Source: Desulfopila sp. IMCC35008 (GTDB lineage Bacteria > Desulfobacterota > Desulfobulbia > Desulfobulbales > Desulfocapsaceae). From it: DNA of 64,000 bases. The notes below the pieces were generated by a model. The model saw only the letters and a list, made by a program, of their open reading frames with translations. It did not search any database and was not told the DNA's origin. A program made the position numbers and the translations under genes. The stretch spans positions 4,800,501 to 4,864,500 of the forward strand of contig NZ_CP050700.1 in assembly GCF_010646885.2 (NCBI RefSeq), in the 5' to 3' direction. This document shows positions 17,530 to 26,524 of the stretch, one piece after another. How positions within the stretch are numbered: position 1 is the first letter of the stretch; each line of letters starts with the position of its first letter.

Positions 17530-19083
17530 CTATTCCCCAATATACTTAATCTGCTCTGTTATCACCTCAAGCCACCCCTGTGGGTTTTTACTGTCCACCC
17601 AGGTAGGGAAATTCGTTGCGGCATCCGTTACCACAATCTCCGGAATGCTGCCTGCAAGCCCGCCCTCGTCATTGACTGTAGCCACAGTAGTGAGCCAGAA
17701 AAAGCGTCGTTCTCCTGCCACATCCTTTATGTACGGACGGTTTTCAACCGGTTGATTCTTGGACCAGTCGTAGTTTTTCTTGCTCTCCATCACCTTGGTT
17801 GCAATGGCAGAAGCACCGGTAAGGCTCTCTTTTTTACTGGAATGATCATATATATAGACGTTGCGGTCCATACCATCGCCGGGGATGAAGAGAGAGAGGG
17901 ATAGGCCATGCTTCTTCTCATCAAACGGTTCCAGCCCAAAATAATGGTACAACCCCTTCTTGCCTCCGACTCCATCAAACAGGAGTACATAAGGCATTTC
18001 GTTATTGTTACCCTCCATTTTCGGAATGCGGATATCACCTTCATGATAGGTCCGTATGGGACTCAGGAATCCTTTTTGAAACTTAAAGGATTCCGCCACC
18101 TTTCTAGAGGAAAGATAGGGGATGAGATTTTGTCCCTTGAGGTAATCATACCGCCCGATCTCATTACGCGGAACAAACTCTCCGACGCCCAGCGTCACCC
18201 GTTTCAAGGTGGCGAGAAAACCCGTATCTTTTGAGGAGGTCTGATGAATAATATGAACACCGGCAAATTCGATATGCGGAAAGAAAAGCCCCCGGTACCT
18301 GGCCAGGGAAATGAGCTGCACCCAGTTCCCCTCCCCATCCGGGATAACCTTGACGTTGGTCGGGAAATGATTGAAATACCGCATCGGGCTCAGCGACTTG
18401 ATAGCATTGGTCCGCACATTCCTGGAAAACAGCAGGTGCTCACCCGTCCCAAACAGCACATCCTCACGCCTTGAAAAATCAGGCGACGCGGAAGTTGCAG
18501 AAATAACAAACAGCTCCTTGATTTTCCCCTTCAGGAGCTTCTGGCCAAGATAGGTGGGAAAGATCTCCATCACCCACTTTTGTTTTCCGGACTCCAGCAC
18601 CAGATCCGGAATCGTTACCGATTCTGTCTCGTTTATCTTTTCACTGGCCTGTACATAAATAGAATCCAGGGGCTGGACCCGTTCCGCCACAGTCAGGGGA
18701 AGTGAATCAAGCTCGACGATGTGCAGCGCCTGCTGCCGAAGATACCCCGCAATATAGTGCTGGGTACCGGTGAGCACATAGACAACCACCAGACAGCTGA
18801 CAAGAAGCGTGAGAGGGACCACGATCTTATAGGTAATTCTGAGCATTCGTGCCGCTGACAAAAACAACATATAACCAACGAAAAACACAAGGATAAAACT
18901 GTATTCCCGCACCACCAGGAACATCGGCTGTATCTGGGCTCGCAGCAGAAAGAGCATCGCAGCAGAGAGCAGTGCCCCCGCCAGGAATTTCAGCTTGTGC
19001 CGTCGTAAAAAAACGATAAATCTGGTACGGATTTTATCCCGCGCCACCTCAAACCAGCTTTCTTCCTGCTGCACCTGCTGCAT
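17530..19083 (-). CDS. Operon gene 6: membrane protein with large soluble domain, unknown
   Basis: A 517-residue protein I do not recognise. Three hydrophobic helices lie near residues 32-50, 58-77 and 83-104 (VPLTLLVSCLVVVYVLTGTQ); the remaining 400 residues are soluble and mixed alpha/beta. With three helices and the basic N-terminus inside, the large domain would face the periplasm. It contains repeated segments about gene display and geometry that match nothing I know (for example MRYFNHFPTNVKVIPDGEGN). It begins 2 bp after the 198-residue membrane protein and is the last gene of the minus-strand AAA+ operon. No export signal other than the helices is seen. Confidence 0.72.
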   Translation of the reverse strand: MQQVQQEESWFEVARDKIRTRFIVFLRRHKLKFLAGALLSAAMLFLLRAQIQPMFLVVREYSFILVFFVGYMLFLSAARMLRITYKIVVPLTLLVSCLVVVYVLTGTQHYIAGYLRQQALHIVELDSLPLTVAERVQPLDSIYVQASEKINETESVTIPDLVLESGKQKWVMEIFPTYLGQKLLKGKIKELFVISATSASPDFSRREDVLFGTGEHLLFSRNVRTNAIKSLSPMRYFNHFPTNVKVIPDGEGNWVQLISLARYRGLFFPHIEFAGVHIIHQTSSKDTGFLATLKRVTLGVGEFVPRNEIGRYDYLKGQNLIPYLSSRKVAESFKFQKGFLSPIRTYHEGDIRIPKMEGNNNEMPYVLLFDGVGGKKGLYHYFGLEPFDEKKHGLSLSLFIPGDGMDRNVYIYDHSSKKESLTGASAIATKVMESKKNYDWSKNQPVENRPYIKDVAGERRFFWLTTVATVNDEGGLAGSIPEIVVTDAATNFPTWVDSKNPQGWLEVITEQIKYIGE

Positions 19084-19085
19084 GC

Positions 19086-19682
19086 CTATTTTCCTTTCTG
19101 AAATGACCTGAGTGCCGCAAGGGCTTCTGCATCCTGCCTGGCCTTTTTCTCCTCATCGCTCATACCCTTATCCGCTTCATCCACCTCAGTCACCGGTGAT
19201 GTATCGGCCTCTGTATCGGCAAGCGAATCCTCCACGGAATGATACACCTCATCAATGGAACGCTGTATTTCCTGCACCGGGTCTATCTTGCCTGTCTCGA
19301 TATCGTCGATAGTCTTGATAGTTTTCCTGAAAAATCGAGAGATCAAGTTAAGCAGGAAGCCGCCAAACCAGAATCCGAGGAAAATGATCGGGGTGCCAAT
19401 AAAAAAGAGCAGGATATTGACGCCATTATCCAGCGAGTTGAAATTCCAGGTAAGAACACTGATAACAATATCAAACACCACGGCAGCAGTCAGGCGCGTC
19501 CCCACATTCTGGTTATAGACAAAACCCCTGGTCACCTCCGCTTCGGTGATCTCCTGGCGGTGTCCGAGATTATAAAAAAAGAGGTATATCTTGCGCAGCA
19601 AGAACTTGCCTTCCTTATCGAGGATATAAAACTGTGAGGCCAGGACAAAATAGACCAGAATCCATATCAATAATGTATCCAT
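19086..19682 (-). CDS. Operon gene 5: small membrane protein with acidic tail, unknown
   Basis: A 198-residue protein with a first helix at the very N-terminus (LLIWILVYFVLASQFYIL) and two more near residues 65-80 and 88-112 (ILLFFIGTPIIFLGFWFGGF). The C-terminal 80 residues are acidic and coiled (IDEVYHSVEDSLADTEADTS). The gene starts 1 bp after the preceding stop and ends 2 bp before the next gene, so its product very likely acts with them, perhaps as the membrane anchor of the AAA+ complex. I do not recognise the family. Confidence 0.7.
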   Translation of the reverse strand: MDTLLIWILVYFVLASQFYILDKEGKFLLRKIYLFFYNLGHRQEITEAEVTRGFVYNQNVGTRLTAAVVFDIVISVLTWNFNSLDNGVNILLFFIGTPIIFLGFWFGGFLLNLISRFFRKTIKTIDDIETGKIDPVQEIQRSIDEVYHSVEDSLADTEADTSPVTEVDEADKGMSDEEKKARQDAEALAALRSFQKGK

Positions 19683-19683
19683 C

Positions 19684-20934
19684 TCATATTCTCCGGTTGA
19701 GGTAGTCTACAATCCAGTTCTTCTTACACTCGGAATAGCTTTCATACTCCCGGTAAAATCGATTTTTGTTATACCGGAACAGGCGAATGGGGTCGCTCGG
19801 GTCAATCTCCGAAAGCAATTGTTCTATAACAGGCCTGTACACTTCGTCAATTCGGTGATGGGGACGTGACAGACAGCTGTTCAACCCCATACTCAAGGAA
19901 AAAGAGAACACATTCTCACCCGCTGCCAGACGTTTCTGCAGCCTCTCCAGTTCGAAGTAGAGTCCTGGAATGTCATCACTATGCCGGGCGATAAAGTTCT
20001 TCTTTTTAATTTCCGGCCAGTTCAGGTAATTCTTTTCAACTGCACAGATATACTCGGCCAGGAGAACTTCCTTTTTTTGCTCCAACAGGTCCGGATTGTC
20101 CTTATATTCCTGGAGATCTACCCGTACATATTTTTCCCTGGTTAACTTGAGGAGCAGTGCGGAATCGGCAATCGAGGTCAGCCTCATCACACGTTGATCC
20201 TGCCCCTCTGCCTGTAAACGATCCCGATCCCTGTAGACAATAAGCGGACCTTCCCGCCCTGTGCCCCGGGCCTCGTTGAAGATATAGACACCACCCAGCG
20301 CTTCAGTGAAAAAGATATCCACATCGGAGTAAACATGATCCTCGATTAGCACGTTACGATTGCGCAGATCCCCATAGAGTTCTCCTGAGTTAATGAGCTT
20401 TTGCCGCTCCTCCTCATCTTCCCAGAGGGTGTCGCTCTCCATGAACCGTTCCACCAGCTTCTTCTGTTGCCGGCAATTTTCGATAAGACCCCCGGGGGTC
20501 TCTGCCTTCATCACGAAAGCGTCCACCAGCAGGACATCCTCAATGGAGGAATAACGGGATACACCATTGTCCAGATCCACACAGAGTGCATCCGTAGTGT
20601 TTATATCCATTATCTGGGATGCATACTTCTCATAAATTCCATCGATCATCTGCCTGTCAAAAGAGTGATACGGAAAATAAACAGGTGCATGCCGCTGATT
20701 GATGCTGACAATAATAGCAGTGGGGTTGGCAAGCGAATGGGTCAGGTAATAGGTGCTGCCCTTTTCTTCTGCAACTTCCGGGCTCCAGCCAATCATATCC
20801 ACCGAGAACCGCTTCAAGGTGGTCGGTGTCAACCCCATCATCTCCAGGGCACTGTTGTACCGTGCAACCATCTCGTCGGTTGCGATCTCTATCAAGCCAC
20901 GGCCGTGCAGGCCCCTGTTCCTGAGCAGTTCCAT
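19684..20934 (-). CDS. Operon gene 4: soluble protein, unknown
   Basis: A 416-residue soluble protein without recognisable motifs. ATG 20934 begins one base after the stop of the AAA+ gene; an open frame runs further up into that gene but is a shadow. The sequence holds two hydrophobic strand clusters (NPTAIIVSINQRHAPVYFPY and TTDALCVDLDNGVSRYSSIE) and a charged helical end. There is no membrane helix or signal. Its tight coupling to the AAA+ gene suggests a partner or substrate adaptor. Confidence 0.7.
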   Translation of the reverse strand: MELLRNRGLHGRGLIEIATDEMVARYNSALEMMGLTPTTLKRFSVDMIGWSPEVAEEKGSTYYLTHSLANPTAIIVSINQRHAPVYFPYHSFDRQMIDGIYEKYASQIMDINTTDALCVDLDNGVSRYSSIEDVLLVDAFVMKAETPGGLIENCRQQKKLVERFMESDTLWEDEEERQKLINSGELYGDLRNRNVLIEDHVYSDVDIFFTEALGGVYIFNEARGTGREGPLIVYRDRDRLQAEGQDQRVMRLTSIADSALLLKLTREKYVRVDLQEYKDNPDLLEQKKEVLLAEYICAVEKNYLNWPEIKKKNFIARHSDDIPGLYFELERLQKRLAAGENVFSFSLSMGLNSCLSRPHHRIDEVYRPVIEQLLSEIDPSDPIRLFRYNKNRFYREYESYSECKKNWIVDYLNRRI

Positions 20935-20935
20935 A

Positions 20936-22900
20936 TCAACCCGCCATGTTCCCCTCGAGACGGCGTCGTGCCTCCCGCTCAACCTTATACTCTTCAACCC
21001 GCTGGGCAACCTTGCTCTCGAACTCCCTGTCGACAATCATCGCCATATTGTCCAGATAACGAACCACCTCCTGAAAGCGGATGGTGGCAAACGACAATCC
21101 CTGCATATTGTCCATCATCAGTTCACGGAGCATTCTCAGCTTTTCGTCATAGCCCCTGGCAAAGAAGCGGGCATGATCCGCCATCCATTCCTCAGGAAAA
21201 TCAAAATCGGTCAAACGGGTGTTGACCGCTGATTGGATGTTACGCACATCACGCGAGGTAAAACCCGGGAACTCTCTCTTGGTATGGTGGTAGAGCTTTG
21301 CGAAAAAGAGATGTTCATCAAGTTTGTGTTCACCGAAGGTCCGTTCTATGATCTGCTGAATCTTGTAAACACGGGAATCGCTCTGGGTCGCCAACTCTTC
21401 ATTGATCTGCCCGACAATGTCCTGGGCGGACATAAACTCATAACCGGATGGATCCTGCATTTTCACAAAACCGGGAACCATTTCTTCATAGGCCCGCCAC
21501 CAGATGTAATCCTGGTCAAGGAAGTCCTCAAGACTGACCGCCCCCTCGATAAGCGATCGTTTCTGGACTCGTGACAACACGGCCTTATCAAGCGTTTCCG
21601 GCAGATTTGTATAGATCTGGATTAATCGGTTTCCCCGTTTTGCAGCCGAGGCCCCTTCCGTATTGACCAGAAAGCTTTCCACCACCTCGATGACACCGGC
21701 CGACGTCCCCCGCGCGCCCCGGTCACGTAATTTACCGTCACCGTCGTCTATTGGGGCATAGATTATGCTGTCCTGGCTGTTGGTTGAGCGAAACCATTTT
21801 TCCATGTTCTCGCTACTGCCACCCTGGTAGGTGGAGACAACCGTCTGGGGAATAGGATGATAGAGGAAATTGATACCAAGATCCGTACATCGATCACTCA
21901 ACTCGGTGGCCGTAGCCGAAATACCCATACTTTTACCGGTGCCAGGAGGACCATACTCCATGGTCACGGAGGGGAAGCCGCCCAGCTCATTCACCGGGTT
22001 CATCTTCCGTTCCACGTCATAGCACATCAGGAACTGAATGGTCCGTTTCGAGCTGTGCTTATACATGGTATTACCGACGATCGCCCCCCACTCGATCCGG
22101 TTGAAATCGACACTGCCGGTCACCCTCACACCCGGCACTGAAAACCCCTCAATGGTAAAATCTTCTCCCTCAAGTTTGTACTTCTTGCCTTCGAATGCGT
22201 CAGTGTACTTGAGCGACCCCTTGATAAACTCGATCTCGTCCAACACATCCTGGTAATAGAGGAGCGTGGTCTTCACGAACTCCAGGGGGGTTTTCACACT
22301 CTCGGCAGTCGTATAAAATCCATGGTAGTAGACCATATAGTTGAGGGAGTGGATAAAATTAGCGAGGTGCAGCTCTTCCGGAAGGCCGGGAAGCGTTATC
22401 CTCACCGAGTCGAGTTCCTCGTTCTTATAACGGCCCAGGCAGGAAACAATGTAGTTCGCAGCAACAAACATCAGGACCGCAGAGGTTGTGGTATTCTTCT
22501 CCCGGAATTCCGTCTGTGCCTCGGGATTATTCTTGAGCGCACCACGGGCCTGTTGCTCCTTTAAAGTGTAGAAGTTGGATGCCTTTGAGAAAAGGTTGGC
22601 CGCATGCATGCCAAGGGCCAGCCCTTTGCGAACAACATCCAGGCAAAACGCCACATCGGGATCATAAACGAGCAGACTGTCATCACTGAGTTGCCTGGCC
22701 TTGTCAGCAATCTGAACAACCTCTGGTGAAGAGGAATTGGCGATATTTTTTATAATGTCATGGGGTGTTGCCTCACGCAACCGCTCCATCTTGACGCGGG
22801 GATGCCAGGACACTCTTTTCAAGAGAGACGATGCCTTCTTTACCTGGTCAGCTATTTCATCCTGATTTATCGGCAGGTATCCGCCATTACTCGACTCCAT
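20936..22900 (-). CDS. Operon gene 3: AAA+ ATPase with long N-terminal domain
   Basis: A 654-residue protein. The first 300 residues are a helical domain of unknown type. A AAA+ module follows: Walker A GPPGTGKS at 317-324, a Walker B-like SIIYAPIDDGDG at 378-389 in which the usual D-E is D385-D386, sensor 1 Asn 432 in IYTNLPET, and arginine-finger candidates at 444 and 448 (SRVQKR). The D-D Walker B could slow hydrolysis. The last 180 residues are helical. ATG 22900 follows GGGAG and overlaps the previous gene by 14 bp. The shape suggests a hexameric motor that works on the membrane proteins or coiled-coil protein of the same operon. It is neither FtsH, ClpX nor MoxR by sequence. Confidence 0.85.
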   Translation of the reverse strand: MESSNGGYLPINQDEIADQVKKASSLLKRVSWHPRVKMERLREATPHDIIKNIANSSSPEVVQIADKARQLSDDSLLVYDPDVAFCLDVVRKGLALGMHAANLFSKASNFYTLKEQQARGALKNNPEAQTEFREKNTTTSAVLMFVAANYIVSCLGRYKNEELDSVRITLPGLPEELHLANFIHSLNYMVYYHGFYTTAESVKTPLEFVKTTLLYYQDVLDEIEFIKGSLKYTDAFEGKKYKLEGEDFTIEGFSVPGVRVTGSVDFNRIEWGAIVGNTMYKHSSKRTIQFLMCYDVERKMNPVNELGGFPSVTMEYGPPGTGKSMGISATATELSDRCTDLGINFLYHPIPQTVVSTYQGGSSENMEKWFRSTNSQDSIIYAPIDDGDGKLRDRGARGTSAGVIEVVESFLVNTEGASAAKRGNRLIQIYTNLPETLDKAVLSRVQKRSLIEGAVSLEDFLDQDYIWWRAYEEMVPGFVKMQDPSGYEFMSAQDIVGQINEELATQSDSRVYKIQQIIERTFGEHKLDEHLFFAKLYHHTKREFPGFTSRDVRNIQSAVNTRLTDFDFPEEWMADHARFFARGYDEKLRMLRELMMDNMQGLSFATIRFQEVVRYLDNMAMIVDREFESKVAQRVEEYKVEREARRRLEGNMAG

Positions 22901-24032
22901 TGATACTCCCGTTTCGTGTAAATGAGATGACTTTGAAATCCTTATAAAGGTCCTTAAGGTGCTGGTGCAGTTTATAAGGCATGACCACACTCTTACGGAT
23001 AAGGGATGCCTTCTGCTCTTCCAGCTCGTTAAATTCGCTATACTCTTCGACATCCGTCGGTTTTGGAATATAGAATCGTTCCCTTACCCGCTCCCCTTTC
23101 AAAATTTCGCCAAGGGTATCGCGGTCCTGGATAACGGTCTGGCCAATGGAAAAGACAAACTGCTCGGTCACATGGAAAACAAACCGCTTGCCCTCATCAC
23201 CGACCTCCAGAACCCGGCTTATCTCATCTTCCAGATCGACGGAGAACGATTGTGAATAGAGAGGTCCGATACAGATCCGCTTAAGCATCTTCGGGTGAAC
23301 ATGTTCCAGCCGCTGATCGATGGCCATGGCCACCAGGCCCGCTGCCGGGGCGCGGGACCCCTCGGAGCGTATAACCTTCATGAACTCGTAATAGGCCTCT
23401 TCGCTCTCGTGCAGGCTTGGAGCCTCCCGGTCCTGTTCGAAATCGAGGAGATAGATATAAGGTCTGTTTGTTTTCTTATCGTAACACCCCCAGAAGTAGA
23501 GGTATTTCCTTTTTTCGGTGGTGCCGTCATCCTTTTTAATTAAGCGTCCCTCGTTGAAGAAGAGGAACAGTTGATCACGGTCCAGCCCTTTACGGTACTC
23601 ATTCTCCGCCATCCGGGCAAACAGCTCGCGTGGCGATCGACCCTGCAGTAACGCGGTCACCATTTTCTCTTTTAGAGACGTACTCTCACGCATAAGACCC
23701 AGACAATCCTTACGGGCCCGCAGATCTGTCTCAAGGAGTGCTATTTCATAGAAATTGACGAACCCTGAATCACTTTTATCGATCCGCAGCCGGTCGGTCT
23801 CGTGAAACAGGTATTTTCTGCGGAGAAGGTTAAAGGTATATACGAGTTTACGGAGATAGAAGAGCACAATCCAATGTTCCTCATGCGCCTCCTGATCCCT
23901 TTCCTTCTTGAGTTCATACAGCTTTTCAACCGCTTTGAACGCAGTAAGGGTCTTGGCCATATACCTGATCTGCTCGTCCCACTCTTCAAGAGAGACCAGG
24001 TCATGGATAGAGTAATCGTCCCAGCCCAGCAT
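22887..24032 (-). CDS. Operon gene 2: soluble protein, unknown
   Basis: A 381-residue protein with no motif I can name. The N-terminal 150 residues are strongly helical and charged (AVEKLYELKKERDQEAHEEH), and the C-terminal part is alpha/beta (YLYFWGCYDKKTNRPYIYLL). It starts 28 bp after the coiled-coil gene and overlaps the AAA+ gene by 14 bp, which implies translational coupling to the ATPase. No membrane segments. Confidence 0.7.
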   Translation of the reverse strand: MLGWDDYSIHDLVSLEEWDEQIRYMAKTLTAFKAVEKLYELKKERDQEAHEEHWIVLFYLRKLVYTFNLLRRKYLFHETDRLRIDKSDSGFVNFYEIALLETDLRARKDCLGLMRESTSLKEKMVTALLQGRSPRELFARMAENEYRKGLDRDQLFLFFNEGRLIKKDDGTTEKRKYLYFWGCYDKKTNRPYIYLLDFEQDREAPSLHESEEAYYEFMKVIRSEGSRAPAAGLVAMAIDQRLEHVHPKMLKRICIGPLYSQSFSVDLEDEISRVLEVGDEGKRFVFHVTEQFVFSIGQTVIQDRDTLGEILKGERVRERFYIPKPTDVEEYSEFNELEEQKASLIRKSVVMPYKLHQHLKDLYKDFKVISFTRNGSINGVE

Positions 24033-24060
24033 ATGTCTTAAGGCTCCCGAAAACCAGCCG

Positions 24061-25383
24061 TTATTGAGTCACACCGGGGGCCGAATCATCGCCACCGTCA
24101 GCATAGCTGAATTCCGAAGCGCTCAGCGGATCAATTCCGTAATTCCGGATCATCTCTTCCCGGAGCGCGGCCTCATCCTCGCTCAATTCAGCGGCGTGTC
24201 GGGCAAGGGCGCTGGCAACGTTGGCGCGCCTGCGTATCTGGTCCGGTGTCAGTTTCATCTTCTCAATATAGGCCTTATCGGATGCCACGATGATTTTTGC
24301 CACATTCTCCATCTGCCGGGCATTCTTTTCATCGGTCATGGTATCGACATTCTGGGCGATTTCCTGATCCGCAGCCGCCTTCAGCATCTCCAGGTAGGAC
24401 TGATCTTTCACCAGATCCTCCTGCAGTTTTGACTTCAGCGTAGCAATCCACATCTGGTGGTTGGAGAGCAGTTTCTGCTGAGCCTCCTCGTGTGATTCAT
24501 GCTCCTGGATCGACTTGGTCTTTTCATCAAGGACAGCCTGGGCGACTTTCAGTTTCCCCCTGTTCTCCTGAAGCTCCGAACGTAACTGGGAGACTTTTTC
24601 CACCTGGGCGGAATGCTCGACTGAACCGGTCTCAAACGAATCGACAGCCAACTCTTCATTCTGCACTTCCATCTCAAGCTGCTCGACCGTCTCCAATAAT
24701 TCACCGGCCATGGCTGAAGCCTCTTTCTGCTGTTCAAAGGCCTTGCCCTTCCTCGCCTTGATCGACTCAAGCTGGCCACGGATGGAACTGGTCCGCTCAG
24801 TCATGATATCAATGGTTTTCTGCCCCATCACCTGAATTATATTGAGGGTCTGCTCAATATCTGCCGACATCAACCGCTCGCGTTTCATTTCCTCAACCTG
24901 GCGCGTGGAACTTTCCAGCTTGCTTTTGGCCTCATCAAGCATGCTCTGTGCATCACGCACCTTGCCCTCCTTGCCCCAACCAAGACCGAGAAAACCGTTA
25001 TCCGTTTTCACCTCCTCAAGGCGCTTCTCCGCAGCCTCCAGAACCTGCCTTGCGAGATCAAGAATTTTCTTTTCCTCTTCAGAGTTTTCAACAAGCGCCT
25101 GAAATTCCTTATCCATGCTGTCGATCAGCACTTTCATACCGTACACGGCCTTGGCCATATCCTTTTCGTCATTCTGAATAGACTGACGGATCGAGTCGAG
25201 CTTGGCACTGAGTATTTCTTCACGTTTCAGACGTTCATCCTCATCTGAAATTTTGGCAATCTCCACTTGCTCCTGCTCTATCTCGGCAAGCTTGGTTGCC
25301 ACATCCACAGGTCCCTTTGCCATGGTATCAAGGTTTTCGGTGGTATCATCCAATAAACTGGAAAAGAGGTCTTGCTGGCTCAT
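24061..25383 (-). CDS. Operon gene 1: long coiled-coil protein
   Basis: A 440-residue acidic protein that is coiled coil over most of its length, with heptad-rich stretches such as ILDLARQVLEAAEKRLEEVK and LETVEQLEMEVQNEELAV, broken by a glycine-rich hinge near residue 132 (NGFLGLGWGKEG). Its shape recalls TelA or PspA-type proteins but there is no clear sequence match. It is the first gene of the six-gene operon and has GGAG before ATG 25383. It might polymerise on membranes or act as a lever for the AAA+ partner; this is inference. Confidence 0.75.
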   Translation of the reverse strand: MSQQDLFSSLLDDTTENLDTMAKGPVDVATKLAEIEQEQVEIAKISDEDERLKREEILSAKLDSIRQSIQNDEKDMAKAVYGMKVLIDSMDKEFQALVENSEEEKKILDLARQVLEAAEKRLEEVKTDNGFLGLGWGKEGKVRDAQSMLDEAKSKLESSTRQVEEMKRERLMSADIEQTLNIIQVMGQKTIDIMTERTSSIRGQLESIKARKGKAFEQQKEASAMAGELLETVEQLEMEVQNEELAVDSFETGSVEHSAQVEKVSQLRSELQENRGKLKVAQAVLDEKTKSIQEHESHEEAQQKLLSNHQMWIATLKSKLQEDLVKDQSYLEMLKAAADQEIAQNVDTMTDEKNARQMENVAKIIVASDKAYIEKMKLTPDQIRRRANVASALARHAAELSEDEAALREEMIRNYGIDPLSASEFSYADGGDDSAPGVTQ

Positions 25384-26068
25384 GGTGCGTATCTCCGTAT
25401 AGTTTTTTCAGTGGGCTCAACCAGATTTCACTGTTCAAATCGACATGTTCATTGCGTAACACATTGAGGCGGCAACGCTCCCCCTCCATACACATTTTCG
25501 CCGTCACCACATGCTATACAGGACAATGAGGAAAGGCAAGAAATTTTGCAACAATTACAAAAACCTAGACATACACGGCCAGAGACACTGAAGTTACAGG
25601 AACAATCACGACAAGAGAGACATATGAAAAGGTTCGTACCGACCCAATCTTAAATCGCAGGTTTTCAGACGATCACCCCTCCCCTTCCCAAGGTATCTTT
25701 TCACCGTGGATATCTCAGAAAAAACCGGGAAAAACGCACAAAAAAATAACTAACGAAGTTCATCAATTCACGCTCACAATACGGTATTTATCTACCGTAT
25801 TTCTTCCAAAAGTGCAGTATTGCTTTTCATCTTTCTTTCCCACAGAATATCAACTGTAGAGTAGGTAATTATCTATTTTGAAAAAACAAATCAAAAACCT
25901 GCATTGAAAAAGATGCTCAATACAACCATAGAAAGCGTCAATGCTGGTGACTGCTGGAGGTACAATAATCAAATTACTTAACAGATCGTTATCATACGTC
26001 AGGTACTTACAGGCCCTTGACCGGGTTAACAATGCTGGATTTCAAATTCATTTGCAGGAGAACAAGCA
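25384..26068. other. 685-bp intergenic region between divergent operons
   Basis: This gap separates the AAA+ operon from the stress island. Its left 300 bp show no gene and no clear structure. Its right part holds copy A of the repeated hairpin element (25686-25882). The last 70 bp lead to the cold-shock gene. Confidence 0.6.
25686..25882 (+). repeat. Island element, copy A, with conserved hairpin
   Basis: About 197 bp closely similar to 48302-48502 and, in its middle, to 42655-42750. Shared blocks are CACCGTG near the start, ACCGGGAAAA, TTCATCAATTCA, a hairpin ATACGGTA (25779-25786) TTTATC TACCGTAT (25793-25800), the block TGCAGTATTGCTTTTCATC at 25813-25831 and a near-palindrome GGTAATTATC before TATTTTG. 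The element is intergenic and lies 190 bp before the first cold-shock gene, on the same strand as the genes it precedes. It could be a small RNA, a leader element or a dispersed repeat. Confidence 0.7.
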
Positions 26069-26269
26069 ATGCCAGAAGGAACAGTGAAGTGGTTTAATGA
26101 GGCTAAAGGGTATGGTTTCATCGAGAAGGATGACGGAAGCGACATTTTTGTGCATCACTCAGCTATTCAGGTGGAGGGCTTCAGATCTCTTTCCGAGGGT
26201 GAGCGTGTGAGTTTCAAGGTTGTAGAGGGCCCGAAAGGCTTTGCTGCCGATCACGTCATAAAACTCTGA
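26069..26269 (+). CDS. Cold-shock-domain protein (copy 1)
   Basis: A 66-residue CspA-type OB-fold protein with both RNA-binding motifs intact (KGYGFIEKDD for RNP1 and DIFVHHSAI for RNP2). It binds single-stranded RNA or DNA and unwinds mRNA structure. The start is behind GGAGAA. A second gene at 31089 is about 71 percent identical. Each csp gene is followed by a response-regulator gene, so the pair appears to be a duplicated module. Confidence 0.95.
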   Translation: MPEGTVKWFNEAKGYGFIEKDDGSDIFVHHSAIQVEGFRSLSEGERVSFKVVEGPKGFAADHVIKL

Positions 26270-26323
26270 AAACGAGACAACAGAGAGCCGTCGCTTTGCG
26301 GCAAGAGTATCTATTTTGAGACA

Positions 26324-26394
26324 GGAGGCACCAACCCACTGCGAATCGTTGCCATAAATCTTCGACTATCCATATGAAGAGGGTTGGTGCCTCC
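26324..26394. repeat. Perfect 14-bp inverted repeat, 43-nt spacer
   Basis: GGAGGCACCAACCC (26324-26337) and GGGTTGGTGCCTCC (26381-26394) are exact reverse complements. They lie 55 bp after the cold-shock stop and before the response regulator gene. No T-run follows, so it is not a classical terminator; a structured mRNA leader or a small mobile-element remnant are alternatives. Confidence 0.6.
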
Positions 26395-26524
26395 GCCGTT
26401 GTACCATCTTTGACAGATAGCCAACCACACGCACTATCGGGAAATTATCACAGGGAAAATGTAACACCTCGGGATGTCAACAAAACAGAAGGCAGGATTT
26501 CCTCAGGTTGAAGAGATAAATCAG

